DNA of 6,485 nt from contig CAYTOJ010000105.1 of assembly GCA_964439415.1 (NCBI GenBank), forward strand, positions 1 to 6,485, read 5' to 3'. Source of the DNA: CAYTOJ01 sp964439415 (GTDB taxonomy: Bacteria; Pseudomonadota; Alphaproteobacteria; Rickettsiales; CAZAGG01). The translations under genes and the position numbers were made by a program. Below, in pieces: positions 1-6,451 of the stretch; the first letter of the stretch is position 1; each line of letters starts with the position of its first letter. A model generated the notes under the pieces. That model made no database searches and was not told where the DNA came from. It worked only from the letters and a program-made list of their open reading frames with translations.

Positions 1-1268
1 CTTGCTTTAGTCGCCGGGGTTTTTGCCTTGTCGCTATGAACTATCATGGGAAGTGATTTTCCATCCACTGCATCTGCGTTGATAACCACTTCTTCGATGT
101 TCTCAGAGCCTGGCCCTTCAAACATGGATTCAAGCAGCAAAGTTTCCAGAATAGCACGTAGTCCACGAGCGCCGGTTTTGCGTTTTATAGCCCTGCGCGC
201 TATTGCATTTAAGGACTCATCGGTAAAGGTGAGTTTTATGCCTTCCATGTCAAACAGTTTGCTGTACTGCTTGATTAACGCGTTTTTAGGCTTGGTGAGA
301 ATTTCAACCAGGGCTACTTCATCCAGATCATGCAGAGTGGCGATAACTGGCAAACGGCCTATGAATTCCGGAATCAGGCCGAATTTCAATAAATCCTCTG
401 GCTCCACAGTTTTAAGCAGTTCACCTACCCTGCGGTTTTCCTCATTACGGACATCAGCACCGAAGCCGATTGAAGTACCCTTGCTGCGTGCTGCGATTAT
501 TTTCTCCAGCCCAACAAAAGCACCTCCGCAGATAAACAGAATATTAGAGGTATCAACCTGCAGAAACTCCTGCTGTGGATGTTTACGGCCACCCTGCGGC
601 GGAACTGAAGCGATAGTTCCTTCCATTATTTTCAGTAGTGCCTGCTGCACGCCTTCCCCTGATACATCGCGGGTGATGGATGGATTATCTGACTTGCGCG
701 AGATTTTATCCACCTCGTCAATATAGACTATCCCCTTCTGAGCGCGCTCAACATTGTAATCAGCGGCTTGCAGGAGCCGCAGGATTATGTTCTCCACATC
801 CTCACCAACGTAACCGGCCTCGGTTAGCGTGGTAGCATCCGCCATGGTGAAGGGAACATCCAGTATACGTGCAAGTGTCTGCGCCAGCAGTGTTTTACCG
901 CAACCGGAAGGGCCAATAAGCATGATATTGGATTTTGCAATTTCTATCTCGCCGCTTTTATCGGAATGCGCGACACGCTTATAATGATTATGTACGGCCA
1001 CGGAGAGAACTTTTTTAGCCTGCTCCTGCCCGATTACATACTCATCCAGTACCTTGCATATTTCCTTAGGTTTGGGGATGCCCTCAGTTGAGCGGGTGAC
1101 CGTGGTTTTGGTCTCTTCCCTGATAATATCATTGCACAGCTCTACACACTCATCGCAGATAAATACTGTGGGGCCGGCAATAAGCTTCTTTACCTCGTGC
1201 TGGCTTTTACCGCAGAACGAGCAATATAAAGTGTTTTTAGAGTCCTTCCCGCCTGTAGATTTGTTCAT
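1..1268 (-). CDS. clpX: ClpX, ATP-dependent unfoldase subunit of the ClpXP protease (3' end outside window)
   Basis: ClpX is the cytoplasmic AAA+ hexamer that recognises, unfolds and threads substrates into ClpP. The reading frame opens at ATG 1268-1266 and stays open for 422 codons to the window edge. The E. coli protein has 424 residues, so only the last few residues and the stop should be missing. Visible landmarks are the N-terminal zinc-binding domain with Cys16/Cys19 and Cys38/Cys41, Walker A GPSGCGKT at 119-126, the GYVG pore loop at 152-155, Walker B IVYIDE at 180-185, the RKH loop at 228-230, the IGF ClpP-docking loop at 267-269, the arginine finger near Arg305 and the sensor-2 motif GARGL with Arg368. 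All key residues are present. The ribosome binding site is weak (GGTAGCGGT just before ATG). It lies 96 bases downstream of clpP on the same strand, with no clear terminator between them, so co-transcription is likely. The identification is essentially certain. Confidence 0.97.
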   Translation of the reverse strand, partial: MNKSTGGKDSKNTLYCSFCGKSQHEVKKLIAGPTVFICDECVELCNDIIREETKTTVTRSTEGIPKPKEICKVLDEYVIGQEQAKKVLSVAVHNHYKRVAHSDKSGEIEIAKSNIMLIGPSGCGKTLLAQTLARILDVPFTMADATTLTEAGYVGEDVENIILRLLQAADYNVERAQKGIVYIDEVDKISRKSDNPSITRDVSGEGVQQALLKIMEGTIASVPPQGGRKHPQQEFLQVDTSNILFICGGAFVGLEKIIAARSKGTSIGFGADVRNEENRRVGELLKTVEPEDLLKFGLIPEFIGRLPVIATLHDLDEVALVEILTKPKNALIKQYSKLFDMEGIKLTFTDESLNAIARRAIKRKTGARGLRAILETLLLESMFEGPGSENIEEVVINADAVDGKSLPMIVHSDKAKTPATKA

Positions 1269-1364
1269 ACCGCTACCATATAAGCATACCCGTTTGAAAA
1301 CGAGGATAAAGCATCATTCCTTACCAATAGTTTACACATCGCACCGCAACATTAAAATATTTAA

Positions 1365-2018
1365 TTATTTTTTCTCTTCTATCTGTTTTTCTACTTCACC
1401 GCGAGAGCTAACCACATGATCTATCAGGCCAAACTCTTTTGCCTGGTCTGCTGACATAAAATTATCCCGCTCCATATTTTTCTCAATAATGTCCAAAGGC
1501 TTGCCCGTGTGTTTTACATACATCTGATTCAGACGCTTTTTAAGCTCCAGAATTTCTTTTGCATGTATCTCAATATCCGTGGCCTGACCTCTGAACCCAC
1601 CCGAAGGCTGGTGAATCATCACTCTGGCATTTGGCAGGCAGTAACGTTTTCCGGCAGCACCAGCGGTGAGCAGAAGCGATCCCATAGAGCACGCTTGCCC
1701 CATGCAAAGGGTTGCTACATCCGGCTTTATATATTGCATGGTATCGTAGATAGAGAGGCCGGATGTCACCACGCCGCCGGGGGAATTGATATACATGAAA
1801 ATATCCTTATCCGGATTTTCCGCTTCAAGAAATAGCAGCTGTGCGACAATCAGGGAAGCCATACCATCCTCAACGCCGCCGGTTACAAAAACAATCCGTT
1901 CTTTCAGCAGGCGTGAGAATATATCAAATGCCCGCTCACCTCGACCGGTCTGTTCAATAACAATAGGAACCAGATTTGATTCTATCTGCTCGTGATACTT
2001 TTCAATAAGCTCTCTCAT
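1365..2018 (-). CDS. clpP: ClpP, ATP-dependent Clp protease proteolytic subunit
   Basis: ClpP is the serine peptidase of family S14 that forms the double-heptamer chamber capped by ClpX (or ClpA). With the ATG start at 2018 the protein has 217 residues, and its catalytic triad is Ser111 (in GQACSMGS), His136 (in MIHQPSGG) and Asp185 (in MERDNF), matching E. coli precursor numbering. The oxyanion-type INSPGG motif and the GERAFDIFSRLLKER N-terminal block are also present. A GTG two codons earlier (2024-2022) would give 219 residues, but the AAGG Shine-Dalgarno at 2027-2024 overlaps that GTG and sits five bases before the ATG, which favours the ATG. The N-terminus may be processed autocatalytically, as in other ClpP (family knowledge). 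The gene follows tig and precedes clpX, the usual cluster. The GQACSMGSLLL context recalls Rickettsiales ClpP from memory, which is only a hint at lineage. Confidence 0.98.
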   Translation of the reverse strand: MRELIEKYHEQIESNLVPIVIEQTGRGERAFDIFSRLLKERIVFVTGGVEDGMASLIVAQLLFLEAENPDKDIFMYINSPGGVVTSGLSIYDTMQYIKPDVATLCMGQACSMGSLLLTAGAAGKRYCLPNARVMIHQPSGGFRGQATDIEIHAKEILELKKRLNQMYVKHTGKPLDIIEKNMERDNFMSADQAKEFGLIDHVVSSRGEVEKQIEEKK

Positions 2019-2023
2019 ATACA

Positions 2024-2028
2024 CCTTA
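2024..2028 (-). promoter_or_regulatory. Shine-Dalgarno of clpP, decides the start codon
   Basis: TAAGG on the minus strand lies five bases (TGTAT) before the ATG at 2018. The alternative in-frame GTG at 2024-2022 begins inside this motif and so could not use it. The site supports the shorter 217-residue ClpP. Confidence 0.7.
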
Positions 2029-2096
2029 AGATTTATCCAGCTAGACTAAACTCCAACTAGTTAATGAAGTGTAATCATGGGTGGATTATTTTATCT

Positions 2097-2196
2097 NNNN
2101 NNNNNNNNNNNNNNNNNNNNNNNNNNNNNNNNNNNNNNNNNNNNNNNNNNNNNNNNNNNNNNNNNNNNNNNNNNNNNNNNNNNNNNNNNNNNNNNN
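2097..2196. other. Assembly gap, exactly 100 N
   Basis: One hundred consecutive N interrupt the 3' end of tig. A gap of exactly 100 is the conventional placeholder for unknown length, so the real distance and the reading frame across it cannot be assumed. On the minus strand beyond the gap all three frames meet a stop within 22 bases (TAA 2093-2091, TAA 2088-2086, TGA 2077-2075). The tig frame therefore ends inside the gap or just after it. Confidence 0.95.
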
Positions 2197-3515
2197 GCGT
2201 CATAAAGTTTTTTCAGTTCATCCGGCGTTACATCCTGAGGGGTTAGTTTTATATTATCCATAATGAACCTGACTACTTTATCTTCATATAGTGGCCCTCT
2301 CAGATCATTCAAGTACTGTGGATTCTTCTGATAGAAATCAAAAACCTTTCTTTCATCGCCGGGGAAGTTCCTCGCCTGCCTTACCACTGCCTGCCTCAGT
2401 TCATTTTCCGTGACGACTATATCATTCTTTTTACCAACATGGGAGAGGAACAGACCAAGCCTTACCCTGCGCATGGAAATTTTTGAATATTCGGCATCCA
2501 GTTCAGCATCGGTTTTGCCTGCCACTGAGGGGTCATTCTTAGCTTTTGCCTGCTCCAGTTTTTCCATGATGGATTTTTTTTCCATCTCATAAATCCTTTG
2601 TGGAACATCAAAATCCAGATTCGCCTCCAGATAATCGAATATATCGCGCTTTAATTTCAACTGGGAGAGTACTTTATAATCATTATCTATCTGCTTTTTT
2701 ATCATGTCACGCAAGGCCTCCAGTCCGTCTTGCAAACCTAACTGATGCGCTAAAGCATCGTTAATCTCAGGAATTTCAGGCTCTAGCAGGTGATGCAGCT
2801 TTACTTTGAAAAGTGCCTCCTTCCCGGCCAGGTGCGCGGCGGAATAATCATCAGGGAATGTGATTTTTATCTCCTTCTCGTCCCCCGCTTTCATGCCTTC
2901 CACCTGATCTTCAAATCCGGGAACAAAATGACCGGAGCCTATTTCAAGGTTAAATTCCTTACTCGTGCCGCCAGCAAAAGCCTGACCATCCATAAAGCCT
3001 TCAAAGTCAATTTTAGCAACCAAGCCTTTAGCGGCAGTGGTTTCCTTATTCTCAACCTCCTTTAATTCCCTTGCGGCTTTGGCGATACTCTCCAGGCCTT
3101 CCTGTATTTCCGCTTCTGTCGCTACCGCTATGTATTCAGCAAGCTCAACCGTGCCGAAATCCATATCCGCTATTTGCGGCAGTACATCCACGGTAAGCTT
3201 GAACTCAAATTTCTCATTCGGTACAAAATCTATTTTTCCTGCTTCAGGTGCTGAAGCGGCCTGTATGCCGTGTGAATCAAGTATTTCCTTCACATATTTG
3301 CGCATCAGGGTATCAATAGCTTCTTCCGTTACCGAATCTCCATATTTGCGGCGTAGAACGTCCATTGGAACCTTGCCGGGGCGAAAGCCCGGCATTTTGA
3401 GATTTGTGCCGATTTTTTTCAGTTCAGCATCCACCTGCTCATTAATTTCCTTGCCGGAGATGGTAACAAGAAATTCCCTCAGTAATCCCTCGTTCAGCGT
3501 TTCTTTAACTTCCAT
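2197..3515 (-). CDS. tig: Trigger factor, ribosome-associated chaperone and peptidyl-prolyl isomerase (C-terminus lost in gap)
   Basis: Trigger factor binds at the ribosomal exit tunnel and shields nascent chains. From ATG 3515 about 439 residues are readable before the gap; E. coli TF has 432, so this protein is somewhat longer than that reference, with an unknown tail after PDELKKLYD (the next codon, GCN, is Ala). The N-terminal ribosome-binding domain carries the signature GFRPGKVP at 43-50. An FKBP-type PPIase domain spans roughly 155-245 (DFEGFMDGQAFAGG, then VPGFEDQVEGMKAGDEKEI). The helical C-terminal chaperone arms follow from about 250, with many charged helices. If the gap length were literally correct, the frame would close at TAA 2093-2091, but this is not reliable. 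The gene lies 92 bases after serB and upstream of clpP, which is the usual alphaproteobacterial setting. The Shine-Dalgarno is weak (GGA eight bases before ATG). Confidence 0.97.
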
Positions 3516-3539
3516 TGTATATCCAGTGTTGTGTATTTA

Positions 3540-3569
3540 AGTATAGTTAGCTTTAACATGAGCTGTTAG
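3540..3569 (-). promoter_or_regulatory. Candidate sigma-70-type promoter for tig
   Basis: On the minus strand the hexamer CTAACA (3569-3564, 4/6 match to TTGACA) is followed after 18 bases by TATACT (3545-3540, 5/6 match to TATAAT). This would start transcription near 3533, leaving a short leader before the tig ATG at 3515. The -35 hexamer forms the loop of a small inverted repeat (TGAGC / GCTCA, 3559-3574). This is a match by eye only, and read-through from serB is also possible. Confidence 0.35.
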
Positions 3570-3574
3570 GCTCA
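3559..3574. repeat. Small inverted repeat upstream of tig
   Basis: TGAGC and GCTCA form a five-base stem around a six-base loop between serB and tig. No T-run follows it on the minus strand, so it does not look like an intrinsic terminator for serB. It overlaps the candidate -35 hexamer of tig and could be an operator or simply chance. Confidence 0.3.
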
Positions 3575-3607
3575 CAAGAAATTTTTAATTCTTTAAACGA
3601 TAGTGGT

Positions 3608-4495
3608 TTAAACCCAGCCCAGGCAACCGATAACCGCGCTTAAGTTATTATGATTAAGCCGCGACCTGGCGGCCTTCTGCGTGATAGGTTTTGCATGATA
3701 GGCTATGCCAAGGCCAGCCGCCAGCAGCATGGGCAGGTCATTCGCCCCGTCACCCAGTGCCACTACCTGCGATGGCATTATGTTTAGCCGTCTGCAGGTT
3801 TCAAACATAACATTCAGTTTAAATTCCTTGTCCATTATCGGCTCTTTCACCCTGCCGGTGAGTTTGCCTTCCATAACTTCCAATTCGTTGCCGTAGTGCT
3901 CATCAAACCCTAACTGCCTGGCCACGCGGGAAGTGAAATACCCGAATCCACCAGAGACCAGAACAGTGTGACACCCATTGAGTTTCGCTGCCGTTATAAG
4001 CTCAAGCGCCCCGGGCATGGCTTTCACGCGGGATTGATATACCGCCTCCAGGGTTGATACATCCAGCCCCATAAGCAGGGATACACGGGCGCGCAGGGCT
4101 TCTTTAAAATCCATCTCCCCGTTCATGGCTTTCTCGGTGATTCTTGCCACTTCCGGCTTCAGCCCTGCAAAATCCGCCAGTTCATCTATACATTCGCAGG
4201 TGATCATGGTTGAATCCATGTCAGAAATCAGAAGTTTTTTCTGACGGTAGCGGCGGTTTTGCGTTACTGCGTCCACGGGCAAGCCGTCCAGAGTCTCTTC
4301 TATTTTTGAATGTACATAATTAGCATCGTCTGAGGCGAAGGTGAACTCAACCACCTGACCACGCTCAACATTGTTGACCTCCAGAATCTTCCCGCCCCCT
4401 TCCGGTATGGAAGCCTGAACAGCTTCAATATGCTGCGGCTCCAGTGCTGTAATGTCAGGATCAGCAATTACGGTGGTAACGTATGTTTCTATCAT
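3608..4495 (-). CDS. serB: SerB, phosphoserine phosphatase (HAD superfamily)
   Basis: SerB catalyses the last step of serine synthesis, hydrolysing O-phospho-L-serine to L-serine and phosphate in the cytoplasm. The 295-residue protein shows all HAD motifs: motif I DMDSTMI with nucleophile Asp92 and acid/base Asp94, followed by the substrate-side Glu101 region (TCECIDELAD); motif II VLVSGGF with Ser181; motif III Lys226 (KEFKLN); and motif IV GDGANDL with Asp249 and Asp253 for magnesium. The first 80 residues or so precede the catalytic domain and resemble the poorly conserved ACT-like N-terminal domain of alphaproteobacterial SerB, which may sense serine (inference). The start ATG at 4495 is preceded by a G-rich Shine-Dalgarno. 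It is divergent from miaA, an arrangement I recall from other alphaproteobacteria. Related HAD phosphatases such as ThrH are shorter and fit less well. Confidence 0.95.
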   Translation of the reverse strand: MIETYVTTVIADPDITALEPQHIEAVQASIPEGGGKILEVNNVERGQVVEFTFASDDANYVHSKIEETLDGLPVDAVTQNRRYRQKKLLISDMDSTMITCECIDELADFAGLKPEVARITEKAMNGEMDFKEALRARVSLLMGLDVSTLEAVYQSRVKAMPGALELITAAKLNGCHTVLVSGGFGYFTSRVARQLGFDEHYGNELEVMEGKLTGRVKEPIMDKEFKLNVMFETCRRLNIMPSQVVALGDGANDLPMLLAAGLGIAYHAKPITQKAARSRLNHNNLSAVIGCLGWV

Positions 4496-4501
4496 TATGT
4501 A

Positions 4502-4508
4502 CCCCCCT
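4502..4508 (-). promoter_or_regulatory. Ribosome binding site of serB, inside a repeat arm
   Basis: AGGGGGG on the minus strand lies six bases (TACATA) before the serB ATG. It is an unusually long G run. The same motif recurs in altered form (GGGAGG followed by TATATAA) at 4655-4667 on the opposite strand, so this signal is part of the left arm of the intergenic inverted repeat. Confidence 0.6.
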
Positions 4509-4568
4509 ATCCTCTCAAGAGTGTGTTTAAATTATGTCATTCCAGGGGTATATCTTTTTATATATTAA

Positions 4569-4625
4569 GGGGCTGCCGCCCCCGCGCTTCGCGCTTCCCC
4601 CGCCGCGCCGGCGTACTCCCTTACG
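4569..4625. repeat. G+C-rich core with consecutive small hairpins
   Basis: Bases 4569-4616 contain 41 G/C in 48, against AT-rich flanks on both sides. Four short stems follow each other: GGGGC/GCCCC at 4569-4582 (loop TGCC), GCGC/GCGC at 4584-4594 (loop TTC), CGCCG/CGGCG at 4601-4613 (loop CGC) and CGTA/TACG at 4612-4625, the last overlapping the third. None is followed by a T-run on either strand, so these are not ordinary intrinsic terminators. They form the centre of the larger inverted repeat. Confidence 0.6.
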
Positions 4626-4645
4626 GTCGCAAGAAAATGTCACTC

Positions 4646-4675
4646 TTGAAATGCGGGAGGTATATAAACTTAAAT
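4646..4675 (+). promoter_or_regulatory. Candidate promoter for miaA
   Basis: TTGAAA (4646-4651, 5/6 match to TTGACA) is followed after 18 bases by TTAAAT (4670-4675, 4/6 match to TATAAT). It overlaps the right arm of the intergenic repeat. Other AT-rich hexamers nearby (TATAAA at 4664-4669 and around 4684-4689) could serve instead, so the exact promoter is uncertain. Confidence 0.22.
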
Positions 4676-4721
4676 ACAGTAATATAAAATCCCTAATCTT
4701 TACGCCGGGGCAACATAAAAG

Positions 4722-5660
4722 TTGAAAGCACAAGGAAAAATAATAATAGCAGGCTGTACAGCCTCAGGTAAATCACAGCTTGCTGAAGCTCTGGCTGATA
4801 AACTGGACGGCGTAATTATAAATGCCGACAGTATGCAGGTGTATGCTGACCTGCCGATACTAACAGCACAACCTGAGCAGGCAAGGCTACAACCTGAGCG
4901 TTATAAGCTTTACTCAAATGTGGATGGCTCCGCCCGCTATTCAGCCGGAAAATGGCTGGAATGCGCAAGCATTGTTATTAACAGCACGGTTGAGGCTGGC
5001 AAAACGCCAATTATTGTTGGCGGAAGCGGCCTGTATATAAAGGCACTGCTGGGTGGGCTAGATGAGATAGCGCCTGTAAACCTGCAATATGAAAGTGAGG
5101 CAGTGGCAAAAATTGCCGCTATTGGCATAAATGCATTTTATAATGAGCTGATAACAATTGATCATCAGTTGGAGGGGAGGGTAGACCCCGCGAACAGGCA
5201 GCGGTTAATCAGAGCTTATGCAGTATTTAAAAGCACCGGTAAGTCTCTGGTTTCTCATCACACAGCTAATAAATTAACTGATAATTATTTCACCATTCTG
5301 CTTATGCCGGAACGCGAATGGGTATATAAAAACTGCGAGAATCGGTTTAAAAACATGCTGCAATCCGGTGCGAAAGAAGAAGTCAGTGCCCTGCTTGCCA
5401 GGGGGCTTGATCCATTCTTACCCATAATGAAAGCTATTGGCGTGCGGGAAATAGCAGGTGGGCTATTAAATAATGATTGGGACGGTGCGACTGAGCAGGC
5501 GGTAAAATCCACCCGCCATTATATCAAGCGCCAGTTCACCTGGTTCCGCCACCAGTTACATGCAGATATGACGATTGATCCGGCGAGTACATCAATTGGC
5601 ACATTAGAAAAGATAATAACAGAGCAGGAAGATTATTTTACCAGTCTTAACCAACTATAA
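4722..5660 (+). CDS. miaA: MiaA, tRNA dimethylallyltransferase
   Basis: MiaA transfers the dimethylallyl group from DMAPP to N6 of adenosine 37 in tRNAs reading UNN codons, the first step toward (ms2)i6A, which stabilises codon pairing. The 312-residue protein is of normal length. It shows the P-loop GCTASGKS at 11-18, NADSMQVY at 34-41 with the conserved Asp36, GGSGLY at 100-105, DPANRQR at 155-161, PIMKAIGVRE at 234-243 and the C-terminal TRHYIKRQFTWFR at 264-276. The start is TTG at 4722. An in-frame TAA lies only two codons upstream (4716-4718), and the first in-frame ATG falls beyond the P-loop, so no standard ATG start is possible. GGGG at 4707-4710 is eleven bases away, a poor ribosome binding site. 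Departures from the common consensus are Cys12 for Pro in the P-loop and Ser102 for Thr in GGTGLY, both probably tolerated. It is divergent from serB and ends in its own terminator. Confidence 0.95.
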   Translation: MKAQGKIIIAGCTASGKSQLAEALADKLDGVIINADSMQVYADLPILTAQPEQARLQPERYKLYSNVDGSARYSAGKWLECASIVINSTVEAGKTPIIVGGSGLYIKALLGGLDEIAPVNLQYESEAVAKIAAIGINAFYNELITIDHQLEGRVDPANRQRLIRAYAVFKSTGKSLVSHHTANKLTDNYFTILLMPEREWVYKNCENRFKNMLQSGAKEEVSALLARGLDPFLPIMKAIGVREIAGGLLNNDWDGATEQAVKSTRHYIKRQFTWFRHQLHADMTIDPASTSIGTLEKIITEQEDYFTSLNQL

Positions 5661-5674
5661 ACTATAGCGGAGTA

Positions 5675-5703
5675 AATCTTAGGCATAAATAAGATTGTTT
5701 TTT
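5675..5703 (+). terminator. Intrinsic terminator of miaA
   Basis: AATCTTA (5675-5681) pairs perfectly with TAAGATT (5690-5696) around an eight-base loop, then comes G and six T (5698-5703). It sits 15 bases after the miaA stop. The stem is AT-rich and so rather weak, but the position and T-run fit a Rho-independent terminator separating miaA from the outer-membrane gene. Confidence 0.6.
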
Positions 5704-5721
5704 AAATTAATGCGATATTAT
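5695..5721 (+). promoter_or_regulatory. Candidate promoter of the outer-membrane protein gene
   Basis: TTGTTT (5695-5700) and TATTAT (5716-5721, 5/6 match to TATAAT) are separated by 15 bases, shorter than ideal. The -35 would overlap the T-run of the miaA terminator. A start near 5728 would leave a leader of about 19 bases. The terminator upstream implies that the gene needs its own promoter, which supports one being here. Confidence 0.3.
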
Positions 5722-5735
5722 CGGATGAATAATTT

Positions 5736-5740
5736 AGGGG
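5736..5740 (+). promoter_or_regulatory. Ribosome binding site of the outer-membrane protein gene
   Basis: AGGGG lies six bases (TAAACC) before the ATG at 5747. It is well placed and confirms that start, which also gives a complete signal peptide. Confidence 0.65.
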
Positions 5741-5746
5741 TAAACC

Positions 5747-6418
5747 ATGAGAAAGTCTAACTACCGCGCTTTAACCTGCGCCGCTCTGCTGGGCGTATTG
5801 CTTAGTGATGCCGCTGAAGCGGCATCTAATGAAAGATTTCCCCGCTGGTATATCGGCCTGAATGGCGGCTACACTGTGCGCACTGATGGCGATGTTAAAG
5901 GCTCAGGTGTAACCCGTGGCAAAGCCACTTTCGATAACGGATACGATTACGGCGCGGTTATTGGTTACATGCCACCTTTCTCCATGGGGCCAGGCGGGGT
6001 GAGGATTGAAGCCGAAGTGTTCCACTTCTCCAACGATGTCAGCAACACCACTCTGAACGGTGTGGTTCTGCCGAATGGCGGCAGTGCGGACGGAACTTCA
6101 TATATGGTCAATGCTTTGTATGACTTTGGCAACCTCGGGCATGGCGTTATGCCTTATGTTGGCCTTGGGTTTGGTACATCAGAAGTGAATCTTCCAAGAT
6201 CAGCCGGTTTTGGCAACATCAATGAAAGCGATAATGTATTCGCCTGGCAGATTCTGGCGGGTCTTGGCTATCAGCCTGTTTCCCTGCCTAATACCATCTG
6301 GTCTATCGGCTACCGTTATCATGAGCCAAGCCGCACAGCTTATTCAGTGACGGGCGGTCAGGTTAAGCTTGATACCGCTATAAATTCCTTTGAGGGTGGT
6401 GTTAAGTTCAGATTCTAG
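5747..6418 (+). CDS. Outer-membrane beta-barrel protein, OmpA/Msp-like porin family (predicted eight strands)
   Basis: The 223-residue product begins with a Sec signal peptide: a basic MRKSNYR start, a hydrophobic stretch at about 8-19, and a likely cleavage after Ala25 (AEA). The mature part alternates polar and nonpolar residues in about eight strands near 34-44, 67-76, 84-95, 117-127, 134-147, 164-175, 183-193 and 211-223, joined by Gly/Asn/Ser-rich loops. It ends in KFRF, a C-terminal aromatic residue of the type recognised by the BAM complex. Phrases such as WYIGLNGGY, YVGLGFG and IGYRYHE are typical of small opacity/OMP_b-brl and Msp/P44 surface-antigen families. It most likely inserts in the outer membrane as a small barrel. 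Whether it is a pore, adhesin or structural protein is not visible, and no OmpA peptidoglycan-binding domain is present. It has its own ribosome binding site, so it is probably a single-gene unit. The family call is firm; the specific function is unknown. Confidence 0.85.
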   Translation: MRKSNYRALTCAALLGVLLSDAAEAASNERFPRWYIGLNGGYTVRTDGDVKGSGVTRGKATFDNGYDYGAVIGYMPPFSMGPGGVRIEAEVFHFSNDVSNTTLNGVVLPNGGSADGTSYMVNALYDFGNLGHGVMPYVGLGFGTSEVNLPRSAGFGNINESDNVFAWQILAGLGYQPVSLPNTIWSIGYRYHEPSRTAYSVTGGQVKLDTAINSFEGGVKFRF

Positions 6419-6451
6419 TTTTGGGCAAGCTTTATAGTCCCTTCTGAGGTT

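Larger units (their letters stand above)
4493..4667. repeat. Palindromic intergenic repeat between serB and miaA (MITE/REP-like)
   Basis: TCAAGAGTG at 4515-4523 is answered by its exact reverse complement CACTCTTGA at 4641-4649. The similarity continues outward: the minus strand of 4495-4507 reads GGGGGGTACATAA, and the plus strand of 4655-4667 reads GGGAGGTATATAA (11 of 13 identical). The arms are thus about 30 bases each and imperfect. A partial third copy in direct orientation lies inside: ATGTCATTC at 4534-4542 resembles ATGTCACTC at 4637-4645, and GGGGTATAT at 4545-4553 resembles the right-arm GGTATAT. There is no convincing coding sequence inside: the short frames on both strands are Pro/Arg/Gly-rich products of the GC core. 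The layout suggests a non-autonomous palindromic element or a built-up mosaic repeat. Neither mobility nor copy number can be judged from one window. Confidence 0.55.

Noticed and set aside
46..726. A 226-codon plus-strand open frame
   Set aside because: It lies opposite clpX, whose motifs are complete in the minus-strand frame. The plus-strand product is Ser-rich with no domain, as expected of an antisense shadow.
1291..1302. Small palindrome CGTTTGAAAACG between clpP and clpX
   Set aside because: The arms are only five bases, there is no T-run and no clear promoter lies beside it. This could easily be chance, so it is not called an operator or terminator.
2091..2196. Trigger factor frame read straight through the N run to a stop at 2091
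   Set aside because: The gap length is a placeholder, so the frame agreement at the stop has no evidential value. The coding region is ended at the last known base instead.
3037..3540. A 167-codon plus-strand open frame opposite tig
   Set aside because: It is antisense to the conserved ribosome-binding and PPIase domains of trigger factor, and its product has no recognisable family.
3578..3600. AT-rich inverted repeat AAGAA/TTCTT after serB
   Set aside because: The stem is five A/T-rich pairs and is not followed by a T-run on the minus strand, so it does not support an intrinsic terminator for serB.
4527..4733. Open frames of 60-70 codons on both strands across the intergenic GC-rich core
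   Set aside because: Their products are Pro/Arg/Gly-rich translations of the hairpin repeat. They overlap each other on opposite strands, show no ribosome binding site and have no recognisable domain, so they are treated as repeat sequence.
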